A stretch of DNA of 64,000 bases from an uncultured Clostridium sp. (GCA_947648215.1 CANSMW010000010.1:1-64000); one strand, 5' to 3'; counted from the first letter of the stretch, positions 20,522-30,917 are shown. Made by a program: numbers and translations. The notes: generated by a model from the letters alone, not told the origin.

Positions 20522-20548
20522 CAATATAGAAAAAGACCATTATGGGTT

Positions 20549-21896
20549 CTAATAATCAAAATGATACAAAGAGAAATGAGAATTGCGGTTCGAATTTCTT
20601 TTCTTTTTCTTATTCGATTTCTTAGATTTCCCTTTAGCACGTTTTCCCTTCTTTTTTCGACCACCCAAAAGATTTACCAAACACTTTAACACCAAAAGAG
20701 CAGCAATTACTAATACAATTTTAAATGCAATTGGAAGCAAAGAGTTTGACGAAATATCTTGACTCGCAATTAAATTTGTAGTATAGTTAGTATTATCAAT
20801 TGTGTAAGAAATTTTACCAACAACGCTTCCCTTGCGAATAGGAGCTTTAATATTCTCATCTAACTCCACATTAGGAGAAAAGCCAGTTTCTAAATCCTCT
20901 GTTTTTACAAAAGCACGAATATCATTTTCATACAAAACTGGTAATTCTAAAGTATCCTTTGAAGCATATTTTGGCGATATCACTTTAAACACATCATTGG
21001 CATGACATAATGTTTCATATTGGTATTCTTTAAATCCATAATCAAACAAAGAAATACAATCATCAAACTTATTTGTAGTCGTTGTTACATCACTACCAGC
21101 CCCCAAAATAACACAAATTAACTCCATATCATTCTTTTTAGCACTAGCCACAATACAATTTCCGTGCAGGGTCTGTATACCCCGTCTTAATACCAGTAGC
21201 ATATTGATAATAATTACTACTATTTGAGTTTATTAAACGGTTATTATTGGTAAAAATACGATCCTCTTTATCATATTTTTCAGTAGTAGGTAAAGTATAT
21301 TTGACACTAGAAACAATCTTACGGAATTGTTCATTTTTCATAGCATACTGACCAATCAAAGCCAAATCATATGCAGTTGTATAATGATTTTCGTGATGTA
21401 TTCCATTGGCATTTACAAAATTGGTATTTTCACAACCAATTTCACGAGCCTTTGTATTCATCATATTGGCAAATCCCTCAACCGAACCACCAATATCCTC
21501 TGCGATTACAGTAGCTGCATCGTTTGCTGAAGGGAGCATTAACGCAAGTAATAATTGCTCATAATTAAGAACTTCTCCAATTTGTAAATTTGCGATGGTA
21601 TAGCTATAAGGAACTGTAGAAACAGCATTTTCACTAACCGTAGCGGTATCGGTAAGTTTACGATTTTCCAAAGCCAAAATAGCAGTCATTATTTTTGTGG
21701 TACTTGCAGGGAACCTTTTTTCCCTAGCATTTCTTTCATACAAAATTTTACCAGAAGCCGAATCCATAAGAAGAGCAACAGGGGCATCTACATAAACATC
21801 TTCTGTGGAAGCAAAACTAAAAAAAACAGGCAAGAAGATAGGAATTATTATTAAAATCAAAGTAATCAAAGTAATTAGATTTTTTCGGTTCATCAT
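20549..21896 (-). CDS. dacF: D-alanyl-D-alanine carboxypeptidase, CGG-recoded
   Basis: About 448 residues of the S11 penicillin-binding protein family, trimming peptidoglycan pentapeptides outside the membrane. Signal peptide (9-30), STTK (65-68), SAN (123-125) and KTG (237-239) are all present. The C-terminal PBP5-like domain is followed by a membrane helix and an unusual Lys/Arg-rich tail of about 40 residues. CGG at 21162-21164 (codon 245, GCA CGG A), read +1, gives DPAGNCIVASA, the normal run after KTG. Convergent with pcrA. The exact DacB/DacF subtype is not certain. Confidence 0.88.
21162..21164 (-). other. CGG +1 recoding site in dacF
   Basis: In-frame GCA CGG A. Read +1 it gives Pro-Ala-Gly-Asn-Cys after the KTG motif. 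Unshifted, the product ends a few codons later. Confidence 0.82.
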
Positions 21897-21995
21897 ACAC
21901 CATCCTTAAAAAAAGTCTATATTATCTTACCTTAAATTGGTCTAAATTTCAACTCTATTCCCAAAATAAAAAAAGAAAAATGAAAGGAGAAAAAC

Positions 21996-22635
21996 ATGAA
22001 ATATTTTGAACAAAAACAAATCATGATTGGAATCGCTATTATCATAGCCGTTGTATCGATTATTGGATATTACTTTTATAAAAATGTATATCATAAAGAA
22101 GAGGAAATCATAATCAGCAAAGAAGAAAATATAGTACAAGAAACCACAAAAGAAATCCAAACTCCAGAAGAGCAAATTATTGTACATATTGCAGGAGAAA
22201 TAAAAACACCGGGAATTATAAAAACAATAGAAGGAGCAAGAATTGCAGACATTATCGAAAAAGCAGGAGGATTAAAAGAAGAAGCAGACTTAACCGATAT
22301 TAACCTTGCCTATCCAGTAGAAGATGGACAAAAAATTATCATACCCAAAAAAGGAGAAAACAAAGGAGAATACATAACCGAAGAAAGTGGAATAAAAGAA
22401 GACGTAACAACGAAAAACAATCAGGCACGAAGTCAAACACAAACCATAAATCTAAACAAAGCCACAAAAGAAGAACTACAAACCTTACAAGGAATTGGAG
22501 AAGCAACAGCCGAAAAAATTATTCAATACCGAGAAGAAAACCGGAAAATTTGAAGCCATAGAAGACTTAAAAAATGTACCAGGAATTGGAGAAGCGAAAT
22601 TTGAGGCAATTAAGGAGAGAATTGGTGTCAAATAA
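21996..22635 (+). CDS. comEA: ComEA-like DNA-binding competence protein, CGG-recoded
   Basis: About 212 residues: one N-terminal membrane helix (11-28), a SLBB segment (IVHIAGEIKTPGI...EDGQKIIIP) and a C-terminal helix-hairpin-helix pair (NLNKATKEELQTLQGIGEAT and NVPGIGEAKFEAIKERIG). ComEA binds incoming DNA at the cell surface during transformation. CGG at 22542-22544 (AAC CGG A) falls between the two helix-hairpin motifs. Read +1 it gives Asn-Gly-Lys-Phe, which is typical here, and the second motif. AAAGGAG precedes the ATG. Confidence 0.88.
22542..22544 (+). other. CGG +1 recoding site in comEA
   Basis: In-frame AAC CGG A. Read +1 it gives Glu-Asn-Gly-Lys-Phe. Unshifted, TGA comes three codons later and the second HhH motif is lost. 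Confidence 0.82.
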
Positions 22636-22672
22636 TACGTTTCATAAAAGAAATACTGTAAAAGAAAATGTA

Positions 22673-22695
22673 AGAGTTGCACGCTGTGCAACTCT
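22673..22695. terminator. Hairpin between comEA and purH
   Basis: AGAGTTGCAC and GTGCAACTCT form a perfect ten-base stem around GCT. The T run is short, so it is a moderate terminator for these convergent genes. Confidence 0.6.
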
Positions 22696-22722
22696 TTGCT
22701 AAAAAAGTTAAAACCATTATTT

Positions 22723-24279
22723 TTAATGTTTAAAATGCCTCATGCCAGTAAATAGCATTGCCATATCATATTCATTACATTTATCAATTGACATTTGATC
22801 ATTAATCGAACCACCTGGTTGAATAATTGCTGTAATACCAGCTTGATGTGCTGCTTCTACACAGTCATCAAAAGGGAAAAACGCATCAGAGGCAAGAACA
22901 GCACCATTTGTAACAGTTTCTCCAATTAATTCTATGGCATGTTCAAAACATTGCTTGGTTGACCAAATACGGTTTACTTGTCCTGGTCCAATTCCTACGG
23001 ATTGCTTGTTTTTTCCGATTACAATCGCATTGGATTTGGTATGTTTTACAATCTTCCAAGTAAACAATAAATCGTCAAGTTCTTCTTTGGTAGGTTCTCT
23101 TTTGGTAATTACTTGGTAAGCATTATCATCATTGAATAAATCCTTATCAATGGATTGAATAATAATACCACCATTAATTTTTTTAATATCATAAGCACTT
23201 GCTGGTTGTTTTACCGAAATACTTGGTAATTCTAAAACACGTATATTTTTCTTTTGGCAAAGAATGTTTAGAGCTTCTGGTTCATAACTAGGAGCAACAA
23301 TTACCTCTAAGAAAATCTTAGCCATCTGGTCTGCAATTTCTTTGGTAAGTTTACGGTTTAGTACAACAATACCACCAAAAATAGAAGTTTTATCAGCCGA
23401 ATATGCCTTTTCCCAAGCCTTAAAAATATCTTCATCACTACCAACCCCACAAGGGTTTCCATGTTTGCAAGCAACCACCGTTGGTTCGTCAAATTCTTTT
23501 AATAACTCCAATGCCCCATTGGTATCATTGATATTATTAAACGACAATTCCTTTCCATTTAACTGTTTTGCCGTAGTTAAGGAACCTTCACATTTTCCAA
23601 TTTCCTTATATAGGGCACCTGTTTGATGAGGGTTCTCACCATAACGCATTTCTTGTACTTTTTCAAAAGTAAGAGAAAGACAGCTAGGGTAAGAAGTATC
23701 TTGTCTTTGGCTACGTAAATAATGAAAAATCATGGTATCATAATTGGCTGTATGCTCAAATACTTTTTGCATAAAATAAAAATTCGTATCCACCGAAACT
23801 TTTCCGTTTGCCTTTAATTCTTCTAACACTTTTTCATAATCAGCAGGATCTGTAACAACACTAACATCTTGGTAATTTTTAGCAGCACTACGAAGCATAG
23901 TAGGACCACCAATATCAATATTTTCAACTGCCTCTTCGCGAGTAACCCCGTCTTTTAAAATGGTTTGTTTAAAAGGATATAAATTTACCACAACAATATC
24001 AATGGTATCAATTCCTAAATCTTTTAACTGTTCCATATGGCTTGGTTTTGAACGCATTGCTAAAATACCAGCATGTACACTAGGATGAAGTGTTTTTACT
24101 CTACCATCCAAACATTCTGGAAATCCAGTTAATTCCGAAATTTCCATAACCGATATATGATTTTCTTTTAAAATCTGATAAGTACCTCCAGTAGAAATAA
24201 TCTCTACCCCAAGGTTTTGTAATGATTTTGCAAATTCTACAATTCCAGTTTTATCCGAAACACTAATTAATGCTCTCAT
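22723..24279 (-). CDS. purH: Bifunctional AICAR transformylase/IMP cyclohydrolase
   Basis: A 518-residue enzyme for the last two steps of IMP synthesis. The N-terminal MGS-like cyclohydrolase domain ([36 protein letters not shown]) is followed by the transformylase domain ([31 protein letters not shown]). Length is normal. It leads into no visible operon promoter; purC and purE lie upstream in the same direction, so a purE-purC-purH unit is likely. No in-frame CGG. Confidence 0.96.
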   Translation of the reverse strand: MRALISVSDKTGIVEFAKSLQNLGVEIISTGGTYQILKENHISVMEISELTGFPECLDGRVKTLHPSVHAGILAMRSKPSHMEQLKDLGIDTIDIVVVNLYPFKQTILKDGVTREEAVENIDIGGPTMLRSAAKNYQDVSVVTDPADYEKVLEELKANGKVSVDTNFYFMQKVFEHTANYDTMIFHYLRSQRQDTSYPSCLSLTFEKVQEMRYGENPHQTGALYKEIGKCEGSLTTAKQLNGKELSFNNINDTNGALELLKEFDEPTVVACKHGNPCGVGSDEDIFKAWEKAYSADKTSIFGGIVVLNRKLTKEIADQMAKIFLEVIVAPSYEPEALNILCQKKNIRVLELPSISVKQPASAYDIKKINGGIIIQSIDKDLFNDDNAYQVITKREPTKEELDDLLFTWKIVKHTKSNAIVIGKNKQSVGIGPGQVNRIWSTKQCFEHAIELIGETVTNGAVLASDAFFPFDDCVEAAHQAGITAIIQPGGSINDQMSIDKCNEYDMAMLFTGMRHFKH

Positions 24280-24310
24280 TTATTTTCCTCCAATTTATTA
24301 TAAATTTTAT

Positions 24311-24340
24311 GTAGGGGTCGATGTGGGCATCGACCCCTAC
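24311..24340. repeat. Palindromic repeat (GTAGGGGTCGAT family)
   Basis: A perfect or near-perfect palindrome between purC and purH: GTAGGGGTCGATG, GGG, CATCGACCCCTAC. Confidence 0.75.
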
Positions 24341-24343
24341 GGG

Positions 24344-25201
24344 TTACCCTTCAAATTTTTTTCCTGTAATTAATTCATATGCTTCGATATATTTGTTTTC
24401 TGTAGTTTTAATAACCTCCTCTGGGATTGGGGCTTTTGTTTCAGGGTCATAACCAGAAGATTTAATCCAATCACGCATATATTGTTTATCAAAACTTTTT
24501 TGAGATTTTCCTACCACATAATCGTTTGCTGGCCAAAAACGGCTAGAATCTGGTGTTAATACTTCATCTCCTAATACCAATTCACCATGTTCATCTAACC
24601 CAAATTCAAATTTTGTATCTGCAATGATAACCCCACGAGAAACCGCATATTCGGCACATTTGGTATAAACTTCAAGGGTCTTATCACGTAATTTGGTAGC
24701 AAGTTCTTCTCCAAGTTTCTCACATACTTGCTCAAACGAAATATTTTCATCATGGTCACCAATTTCTGCTTTGGTAGAAGGAGTAAAAATTGGTTTTGGC
24801 AATTTTTCAGATTCTTGCAAATTTTCAGGAAGTTGTATTCCACAAACTGTACCATTTTCTTTATAACTCTTCCAACCAGAACCAGTAATATAACCTCTTA
24901 CAATACATTCCACAGGAAGCATTTTTAATTTTTTCACAAGCATACTTCTTCCTTCAAATTCTGGTGTTTGAAATTCTTTAGGGAAATCCTTAATGTCGGT
25001 TGAAATCACATGATTTGGAATAATATCCTTTACAAAATCAAACCAAAAAGCAGAAATTTGGTTTAACACTTTTCCTTTGTTTGGAATAACGGCAGGCAAA
25101 ATATAATCAAAAGCAGAAATACGGTCAGACACGACTAACAATAACTTATCATCATCTACCTCATAAATTTCACGAACCTTACCACTACTAATCTTTTTCA
25201 T
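24344..25201 (-). CDS. purC: SAICAR synthetase
   Basis: A 285-residue ATP-grasp-like enzyme joining aspartate to CAIR. KISSGKVREIYEVDDDKLLL, DRISAFDY, ECIVRGYITGSGWK and GVIIADTKFEFG are family blocks. The start at 25201 is chosen because AAGAGG precedes it and it begins with the conserved MKKISSGKVRE. A longer reading runs into the repeat at 25245 and is unlikely. Between purE and purH. Confidence 0.95.
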   Translation of the reverse strand: MKKISSGKVREIYEVDDDKLLLVVSDRISAFDYILPAVIPNKGKVLNQISAFWFDFVKDIIPNHVISTDIKDFPKEFQTPEFEGRSMLVKKLKMLPVECIVRGYITGSGWKSYKENGTVCGIQLPENLQESEKLPKPIFTPSTKAEIGDHDENISFEQVCEKLGEELATKLRDKTLEVYTKCAEYAVSRGVIIADTKFEFGLDEHGELVLGDEVLTPDSSRFWPANDYVVGKSQKSFDKQYMRDWIKSSGYDPETKAPIPEEVIKTTENKYIEAYELITGKKFEG

Positions 25202-25244
25202 TTTAAAACCTCTTTTCTTTATTCTACATTGAAACCGCCACATA

Positions 25245-25295
25245 AAGGCCCCTTTACCTAAGGGGGCAGTCACCATAGGCGACTGGGGGTTCTTA
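25245..25295. repeat. MITE-like short repeat (GGCCCCTTTAC type)
   Basis: AGGCCCCTTTACCTAAGGGG, then GACTGGGGGTTCTTA. Copies are at 53713 and 59121, and the left end of the 16546 element matches its complement. It fills the purE-purC gap and supplies the last bases around the purE stop. Confidence 0.7.
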
Positions 25296-25815
25296 CATTT
25301 GTTTTAAATAATCTGCATAACCTAAATTTTGCAATTTCTCATCTTTTTTGCAAACCGCATCTTTTAACGAATTCTTAAATTCAGCCAATTTTTCTTTTAC
25401 GGTATTATCACCAATCGCAATCATAGAAGCTGCCAATATACCAGCATTTTTTGCCCCATTAATCGCAACCGTTGCAACAGGAATTCCGTGATGGCATTTG
25501 CACAATCGAATACAAAGAATCCACACCAGATAATGTTTTGGTATGAATTGGAATACCAATTACCGGAACCGTTGGAACCAATGCGGCAAATACCCCTGGC
25601 AAATGAGCTGCCCCACCAGCACCAGCAACAATCACCTTCACACCATTTTCCTTCAATTCATTTGCATACTCCATTGCTTTTTCCGGTGTCCTATGAACCG
25701 ACAAAATCTTCATTTCATACGAAATTCCCATCATATCCAAAAACTTCGCACAATCTTGCATAACTTCCAAATCCGAATCACTACCCATAATAATCGAAAC
25801 ATCAAACTTACTCAT
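25293..25815 (-). CDS. purE: N5-CAIR mutase, CGG-recoded
   Basis: About 173 residues, normal for PurE, which rearranges N5-CAIR to CAIR. The start carries [13 protein letters not shown], and [11 protein letters not shown] and [12 protein letters not shown] follow. CGG at 25486-25488 (TCA CGG A), read +1, gives [20 protein letters not shown], the strongly conserved C-terminal half. Unshifted, the protein stops within ten residues. AGGAGG precedes the ATG. Confidence 0.93.
25486..25488 (-). other. CGG +1 recoding site in purE
   Basis: In-frame TCA CGG A. Read +1 it gives Met-Pro-Ser-Gly-Ile-Pro-Val, near-invariant in PurE. Confidence 0.85.
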
Positions 25816-25881
25816 ACATTTCCTCCTCTTTATAAATTATCTACATTATATCACTTATGTAGAAATTTGTCAGTAATTATC

Positions 25882-26782
25882 TTAAATTCTTCTACTACCC
25901 AAAGCCGAAATAACATCTCTTGAAGCTTTATTTGCTATCTTAAAAGTATTTGTAACAAAACTTATATCTATTTTAGAACAATATGCATATTCTTTAATAA
26001 CAGTGGCAAAAAAAGCATCGCCAGCACCAGAGGAGTCACGTACTTTTGCCACCATTTCTGGGGATTGGTCAATCGACTGAAAAGTATCATTTTCTTTAAA
26101 AATAAAAGTTGCTCCTTTTTTTCCTTTTGTAATCACCAATAAATCTAAGCCAAGCAAATCAAAAAATTCAAATTCATTTTGAAGTTGTAAACGTTCAAAT
26201 AATAAATCACAAACATGATAATTTAATTGAATTAAATTGGCATGCTTAAAAAAAGTAGTTAGGTATTGTTTTGTAAAGTGTTCAATAAAACGATAATGTC
26301 CAATATCAAGGCATACTTTTTTGTGTTGAATACCAGTCAAAAAAGCGAGATTAATAGGTTCAAATTTATCAAGTAATACAAAAATTTCTTTTCCTAAAAT
26401 TTCAGAAGGTAGAGAAATTGGTAAGTCATTTCTAAACTCAAGAGTACGAGTATTTGTAATAGGAGAATACCAACTATGAATAATCGTATCATCACCTAAA
26501 GTGGAATTAGGAATAATAATATTCATAATATTGGTAGGATGAGGGTCGATACGAATACCATCAGTATTAACGTCAACTCGTTTTAAAGAGGAGGTAGCAA
26601 TACGACCTTCTTTGTCATCTCCGTACACTTCCAATTGCATAGCAACTTTCCCCCATGTAAGCAAGATTGTATAAAGTGTTCCAATTACTTCCACCACCAT
26701 CTTGTTTCATTAAATGTAAATCGCCATCATAAATATGATCTAAAATGATTTCTCCATGTGAAACAAATACTTTATTAGGCAT
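25882..26782 (-). CDS. PfkB-family carbohydrate kinase-like protein, CGG-recoded
   Basis: About 299 residues. Starting at the ATG at 26782 (AGGAGG upstream), the N-terminus reads MPNKVFVSHGEIILD and includes GGGSNWNTLYNLAYMG, the substrate-side glycine motif of PfkB kinases. CGG at 26621-26623 (codon 54, GTA CGG A), read +1, gives GSVGDDKEG, typical of the fold. The C-terminal DSSGAGDAFFA carries the catalytic Asp and anion hole. The substrate is unknown; the middle is divergent from ribo- and fructokinases. Confidence 0.78.
26621..26623 (-). other. CGG +1 recoding site in the pfkB-type gene
   Basis: In-frame GTA CGG A. Read +1 it gives Gly-Ser-Val-Gly-Asp-Asp. The unshifted frame meets TGA two codons later. 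Confidence 0.8.
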
Positions 26783-26908
26783 ACGAATTCCTCCTTATAT
26801 CAATAATAATATTATAATATAAACCAATGACAAAGGCAAGTAAAACTAGTTTACAAATTAACATAAAAGTGATATAATAATGTCATCTTGCGAAAAAAGG
26901 AGTAAAAA

Positions 26909-28657
26909 ATGAAAACTAATTTACGAAGAAACATAAACCAAGCAAAAGAAAAGTTTGTTGATACAAAAGGCTATTTATCAAAAATGATACAAATCAAAAG
27001 ATTAGCGAAGTATGCCAATGAAATTGATATGGTATTGACGAAATATAACAAAAAAAGTTGCGATGAAACCATGATGGTAAAGGGACCAAGAAAATCGAAT
27101 GCACAAACAACTAATCGAAAAATACATACGGAAGATTTAGAAAAGACAGTGGCTCAAATTGCAAAAGGGTTAGGATTAAATGTAGAAATTGTTAAAATTA
27201 TGGGAAAACATCATGATATAGGGCATACCTTTTTAGGGCATAGTGGAGAATGGTGGATTTCAAATGTGCTTGAAGATTATGGTTTGGGGTGTTTTTGTCA
27301 CAATACACTAGGAGCAAGTGAACTTATTTATACTCACCAAATATATGATGAAATAGTAGAAAAGATAAAAGTACATAATCCACAAATAAAACCAAAAGAA
27401 TTAGCAAGGATAAAAGAAAGTCTATGGTTAATTATGGATGCCATAAATGGGCATAATGGAGAAATGCCAGATAAAATATTTATACCGAAATCCACTAAAA
27501 CGAAACAAGATTTTGAAACAGAGATGTTGAAATGTTATACGACACCTAAATACGATAGGAAAGTAAAGCCAGCAACACCAGAAGGAAATTTAATGCGATT
27601 AGGAGATAAAATATCCTATGCGCCACTTGATATGATAGATGGATTACAAGAGGGAATGATACGAGATGAAAATGGTAAAATAATTGATTATTTAGATGAA
27701 GATTATAGAACAATTTTAACCCAAATAGGAATTACGAACGAAGAATTTGATATGGCAAATAGCAAAAAGGACTATACCCATATCATGGAAAGAATTAGAG
27801 AAATTTTTATTAATGATGTCATTAAAAATAGTACAAAAAGAAAAATTAAAATGTCAGATGAAATGATGGTATTAATGGGAGAATTAATTGATTGTAATAA
27901 CATAAAAGCTGTTAGAAAAGTAGTATTAACAGAAGACAAACAAACCTATCCGCCAGCAATTAGGCAACTAATGAACGAATGTAAAGATATTCTACTAGAA
28001 AATCAACTTTTATCAAGATTACCAAATGCAAAAACAGATCCAAAAATTAACCAAGAATTAGAACGATATCAACATACTCCATATGAAGGATTTATCAATT
28101 ATATTTGTAATACTAATCCAGAAGAGTATGCATTCTGCGATAAAATTGTAGAAGAGGCAACAAGGCAATCCATCCAAGATGAATTAACAATAGCAAGGAC
28201 ATGCGTAGAAAAACGAGAAGTATATCAAGACAAAAAAGAATTAGGCTTAGACTATACTGCTAAAAATTCTAGGATTAAACAATATATACAATATTATGAA
28301 AGTCAACTACAAAAGGGAAATTTAGTAGGATACACACAACAAGATTTGCAAGAAGATACACAAGCAATTGTAACTAGTATTAAAAATGGAAAACACAATC
28401 CCCATTATTTAAATAAGGAAGAAAGAATGGCAATCATGATGGGGGCAAAATACCTATCCACACTAAATGACACAGAATTTATGCAATTATTACAAGATAC
28501 CAACATCATAAATGAAGAACAATATAAGAGTTTAACAAGGAAATATAAAGATATCCCTAATTTAGATGATGAAGCATCTGAACATGAAAATTTTAAAGAA
28601 ATTAGTACCATGCAAAAACAAGCAACTATAGAACAAAAACAAGGAGTGCAATTATAA
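26909..28657 (+). CDS. HD-domain dNTP triphosphohydrolase-like protein
   Basis: A 582-residue protein resembling dGTPase. NRKIHTEDLEKTVAQIAKGL and KHHDIGHTFLGHSGEWW match the family's metal-binding core, and KISYAPLDMIDGL corresponds to the later Asp-containing helix. dGTPases hydrolyse dNTP to deoxynucleoside and triphosphate. The C-terminal 250 residues are long, helical and Gln/Glu-rich and I do not recognise them. A defence-type dNTPase role is possible but not shown. It is divergent from the pfkB gene and ends at a good terminator. Confidence 0.72.
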   Translation: MKTNLRRNINQAKEKFVDTKGYLSKMIQIKRLAKYANEIDMVLTKYNKKSCDETMMVKGPRKSNAQTTNRKIHTEDLEKTVAQIAKGLGLNVEIVKIMGKHHDIGHTFLGHSGEWWISNVLEDYGLGCFCHNTLGASELIYTHQIYDEIVEKIKVHNPQIKPKELARIKESLWLIMDAINGHNGEMPDKIFIPKSTKTKQDFETEMLKCYTTPKYDRKVKPATPEGNLMRLGDKISYAPLDMIDGLQEGMIRDENGKIIDYLDEDYRTILTQIGITNEEFDMANSKKDYTHIMERIREIFINDVIKNSTKRKIKMSDEMMVLMGELIDCNNIKAVRKVVLTEDKQTYPPAIRQLMNECKDILLENQLLSRLPNAKTDPKINQELERYQHTPYEGFINYICNTNPEEYAFCDKIVEEATRQSIQDELTIARTCVEKREVYQDKKELGLDYTAKNSRIKQYIQYYESQLQKGNLVGYTQQDLQEDTQAIVTSIKNGKHNPHYLNKEERMAIMMGAKYLSTLNDTEFMQLLQDTNIINEEQYKSLTRKYKDIPNLDDEASEHENFKEISTMQKQATIEQKQGVQL

Positions 28658-28665
28658 AAAATACG

Positions 28666-28697
28666 AAAAACATAGGAAAACACCTATGTTTTTTTGA
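28666..28697 (+). terminator. Intrinsic terminator
   Basis: AAAAACATAGG and CCTATGTTTTTTT around AAAACA. Confidence 0.85.
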
Positions 28698-28707
28698 AAT
28701 AAAGTTA

Positions 28708-28736
28708 TTGACTTTACTCATATTGTAAATTATGAT
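28708..28736 (+). promoter_or_regulatory. Promoter of the accessory-enzyme cluster
   Basis: TTGACT (28708-28713), 17 bases, TATGAT (28731-28736). Confidence 0.65.
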
Positions 28737-28792
28737 AAATATACATAGAAAAAATAAGATAGTAGACATGAGGAATAAAAGGAGGAACCCAT

Positions 28793-29329
28793 ATGAACTT
28801 ATATATTAGTGGAAGTAATCGAAAAGGAAATTGTTACCAAATCATGCAAGATTTAAAAGGAAGAGAAGATAAAGCAATATCACTTGCAGGAAAGGACATT
28901 AAGTATTGTTTGGGGTGTTGTAAGTGTAGTGAAGGATTAGAACAATATTGTGTGTTACAAGATGGTATGAGAGAAATCTATAATGACATAGCAAAAGCAG
29001 ACAAAATTATTATCCTTACACCAATTTATATGAACCATATCACTGGTATTTTAAAAAATGTCATTGACCGTTTGAACCCATATATGTCTCATTCAGAATT
29101 ACTAGAAGGAAAGACGGTATATATTATTACAGTAGGGCAAATGGAGGAAAAGGAAAACGAAGAAATTGCTGGCAATATAAAAGAATATTTTGAAAGTGTT
29201 GGCGAATTTATGAAATTCCAAGCAGTATTTTTGAAAAACTTTTCAAGTGGTGATGAGGATGATGTGACCAAAAATTATGATAATTATCAAGAAATTATTG
29301 AAACAATAAAAAAGAAAATTGAGGAGTAA
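28793..29329 (+). CDS. NADPH-dependent FMN reductase-like flavodoxin-fold protein
   Basis: A 178-residue flavodoxin-fold protein. The start MNLYISGSNRKGN matches the FMN phosphate loop of this family, and ILTPIYMNHITGILKNVIDR is its second conserved block. CLGCCKCSEG suggests the iron-sulfur-flavoprotein-like branch, but only part of a cluster motif is present. AGGAGG precedes the ATG. The NUDIX gene starts five bases after its stop, so they are cotranscribed. Confidence 0.75.
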   Translation: MNLYISGSNRKGNCYQIMQDLKGREDKAISLAGKDIKYCLGCCKCSEGLEQYCVLQDGMREIYNDIAKADKIIILTPIYMNHITGILKNVIDRLNPYMSHSELLEGKTVYIITVGQMEEKENEEIAGNIKEYFESVGEFMKFQAVFLKNFSSGDEDDVTKNYDNYQEIIETIKKKIEE

Positions 29330-29334
29330 GAGTA

Positions 29335-29907
29335 ATGGGATTAAAAGAACAAATTGAAAATTACATACCATATAATGAACAAGAGGAAAACGACAAAGAA
29401 ATGATGTTACAGTATATTGATACATTTGAAGATGTACTAACAAGAGAAAATAAAATGTGTCATTTTACAGCTTCAAATTGGATTGTCAATAAACAAAGAA
29501 CCAAAGTATTAATGATTTATCATAACATATATCAGTCATGGGCATGGACAGGAGGACATGCAGATGGAGACAGCAACTTATTGCAAGTAGCCCTAAAAGA
29601 AGCTAGGGAAGAAACTGGTTTAACGAATTTGAACGTATTAAGTGATGGTATTTACAGTCTTGAAATAGTAACCGTGGATAGCCATATGAAAAGAGGAAAA
29701 TATGTACCTTCCCATTTACATTTAGATTGTTGCTTTTTGTTAGAAGCAGATGAAGGAGAAGCAGTACGAATAAAAGAAGATGAGAATAGTGGAGTAAAAT
29801 GGGTTGATATTAATTCGGTAATAGAAATAACAAAAGAAGATAAAATGAAAACCATTTACCAAAAGTTAAATGAAAAAATACCAAAGAAGCATGTAAGCAA
29901 ATCGTAG
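29335..29907 (+). CDS. NUDIX hydrolase
   Basis: A 190-residue NUDIX protein. The box GGHADGDSNLLQVALKEA followed by REETGL fits GX5EX7REUXEEXGU with the metal-binding Glu residues kept. Substrate not inferable. After the stop, another frame (29884-29945) encodes a plausible helical tail (TKEACKQIVEQYEREQDAM), so the annotated C-terminus may be the product of a small indel not associated with CGG. Confidence 0.78.
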   Translation: MGLKEQIENYIPYNEQEENDKEMMLQYIDTFEDVLTRENKMCHFTASNWIVNKQRTKVLMIYHNIYQSWAWTGGHADGDSNLLQVALKEAREETGLTNLNVLSDGIYSLEIVTVDSHMKRGKYVPSHLHLDCCFLLEADEGEAVRIKEDENSGVKWVDINSVIEITKEDKMKTIYQKLNEKIPKKHVSKS

Positions 29908-29964
29908 AACAATATGAAAGAGAACAAGATGCAATGAGTTTATAAAGACTAGGAGGATAATGGA

Positions 29965-30472
29965 ATGAACTTGACTTATCAGAAAATTGAGCAAAAGGAT
30001 AAATAACAATTATTTAAATTAATTGATACCGTAATACAAGGTTTAGAAAACAGAGAATATTTTATTCCATATGAACAATGGGAATTAGATAGTATGTTTG
30101 ATGAAAAAGAGTATGCACCATTATACGGTGCATATGATGGAGAAAAACTTGTACGGAATGGCTCAATTATACGTTTCGCAAGATATGCTTGCAGATTTCA
30201 AAAAAGAATTTGAAATTGAAAATGCCAAAGTATGTGAGTTAGGTGGAAACTTAGTTTTACCAGAATATAGAGGAAATGGAATAACAACAAAACTACAAAC
30301 AATGGAATTGGAATTAGCCAAGAAATTAGAATTTGATTATATCATTTCAATGGCACATCCAGATAATATTAGTAGTTGTAAAACATTAGAGAAAGTAGGA
30401 TTAAATTTTGTAAAAGAAACAAGATTATCGAATGGATTTTTAAGAAGATTGTATATGTTAAAGTTAAAATAG
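29965..30472 (+). pseudogene. GNAT acetyltransferase with in-frame TAA, also CGG-recoded
   Basis: AGGAGG precedes the ATG at 29965, and the frame encodes a GNAT-like protein of about 168 residues, but codon 14 is TAA (30004-30006). Downstream the coding signal is intact: CGG at 30154-30156 (GTA CGG A), read +1, gives GEKLVGMAQLYVSQ, then LPEYRGNGITTKLQ, the acetyl-CoA loop. The TAA is not explained by CGG recoding, so this looks like a genuine nonsense mutation, unless translation starts internally, for example at the ATG 30092. Confidence 0.6.
30154..30156 (+). other. CGG +1 recoding site in the GNAT gene
   Basis: In-frame GTA CGG A relative to the ATG at 29965. Read +1 it gives Leu-Val-Gly-Met-Ala, the usual central strand of GNAT enzymes. 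Confidence 0.65.
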
Positions 30473-30488
30473 AAAAGAGGAAATTTTT

Positions 30489-30848
30489 ATGAAAATTGTA
30501 AAGAAAGAAGAAGTAAAAAAAGTAATTAATAGTGATACCAGTCAGTTATTAGAATATTCTTTAAAATTACAAGATAAAGATTTAGATTTCTGTATTAATA
30601 CAATACAAGGAAGATATCCACAAAAAGGATATTGTACCAATTTAAAATGCAAAGAAATATGCTACATATTAGAAGGAAAAGGAGTAATCCATAAAGGAAA
30701 CGAGGAAATACAGTTTGACAAAGGAGATGTCATTTTAATTGATAAAGAAGAAATATATTTCTGGGAAGGAGATTGTCAAATTATCATGATTTGTAATCCT
30801 GCTTGGTATAAAGAACAATGTAGATTAATTGATGATTTTTCAAGGTAA
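30489..30848 (+). CDS. Cupin-domain protein
   Basis: A 119-residue single-domain cupin. CYILEGKGVIHKGNEEIQF followed by GDVILIDKEEIYFWEG outlines the two cupin motifs, though the usual His ligands are mostly lost, so metal binding is doubtful. Unknown substrate. It follows the GNAT remnant by 16 bases and ends at a terminator. Confidence 0.65.
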   Translation: MKIVKKEEVKKVINSDTSQLLEYSLKLQDKDLDFCINTIQGRYPQKGYCTNLKCKEICYILEGKGVIHKGNEEIQFDKGDVILIDKEEIYFWEGDCQIIMICNPAWYKEQCRLIDDFSR

Positions 30849-30880
30849 GGAGCAAATTTTATTGTTAAGAAGTAAGCATG

Positions 30881-30917
30881 AAAAAGAGAGGTTTTGGTAT
30901 GGCAACCTCTCTTTTTG
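30881..30917 (+). terminator. Intrinsic terminator
   Basis: AAAAAGAGAGGTT and AACCTCTCTTTTT around TTGGTATGGC. Confidence 0.85.

Noticed and set aside
30004..30006. Selenocysteine or stop-codon readthrough in the GNAT gene
   Set aside because: The stop is TAA, not TGA, there is no structure resembling a SECIS, and no conserved Cys is expected at this place.
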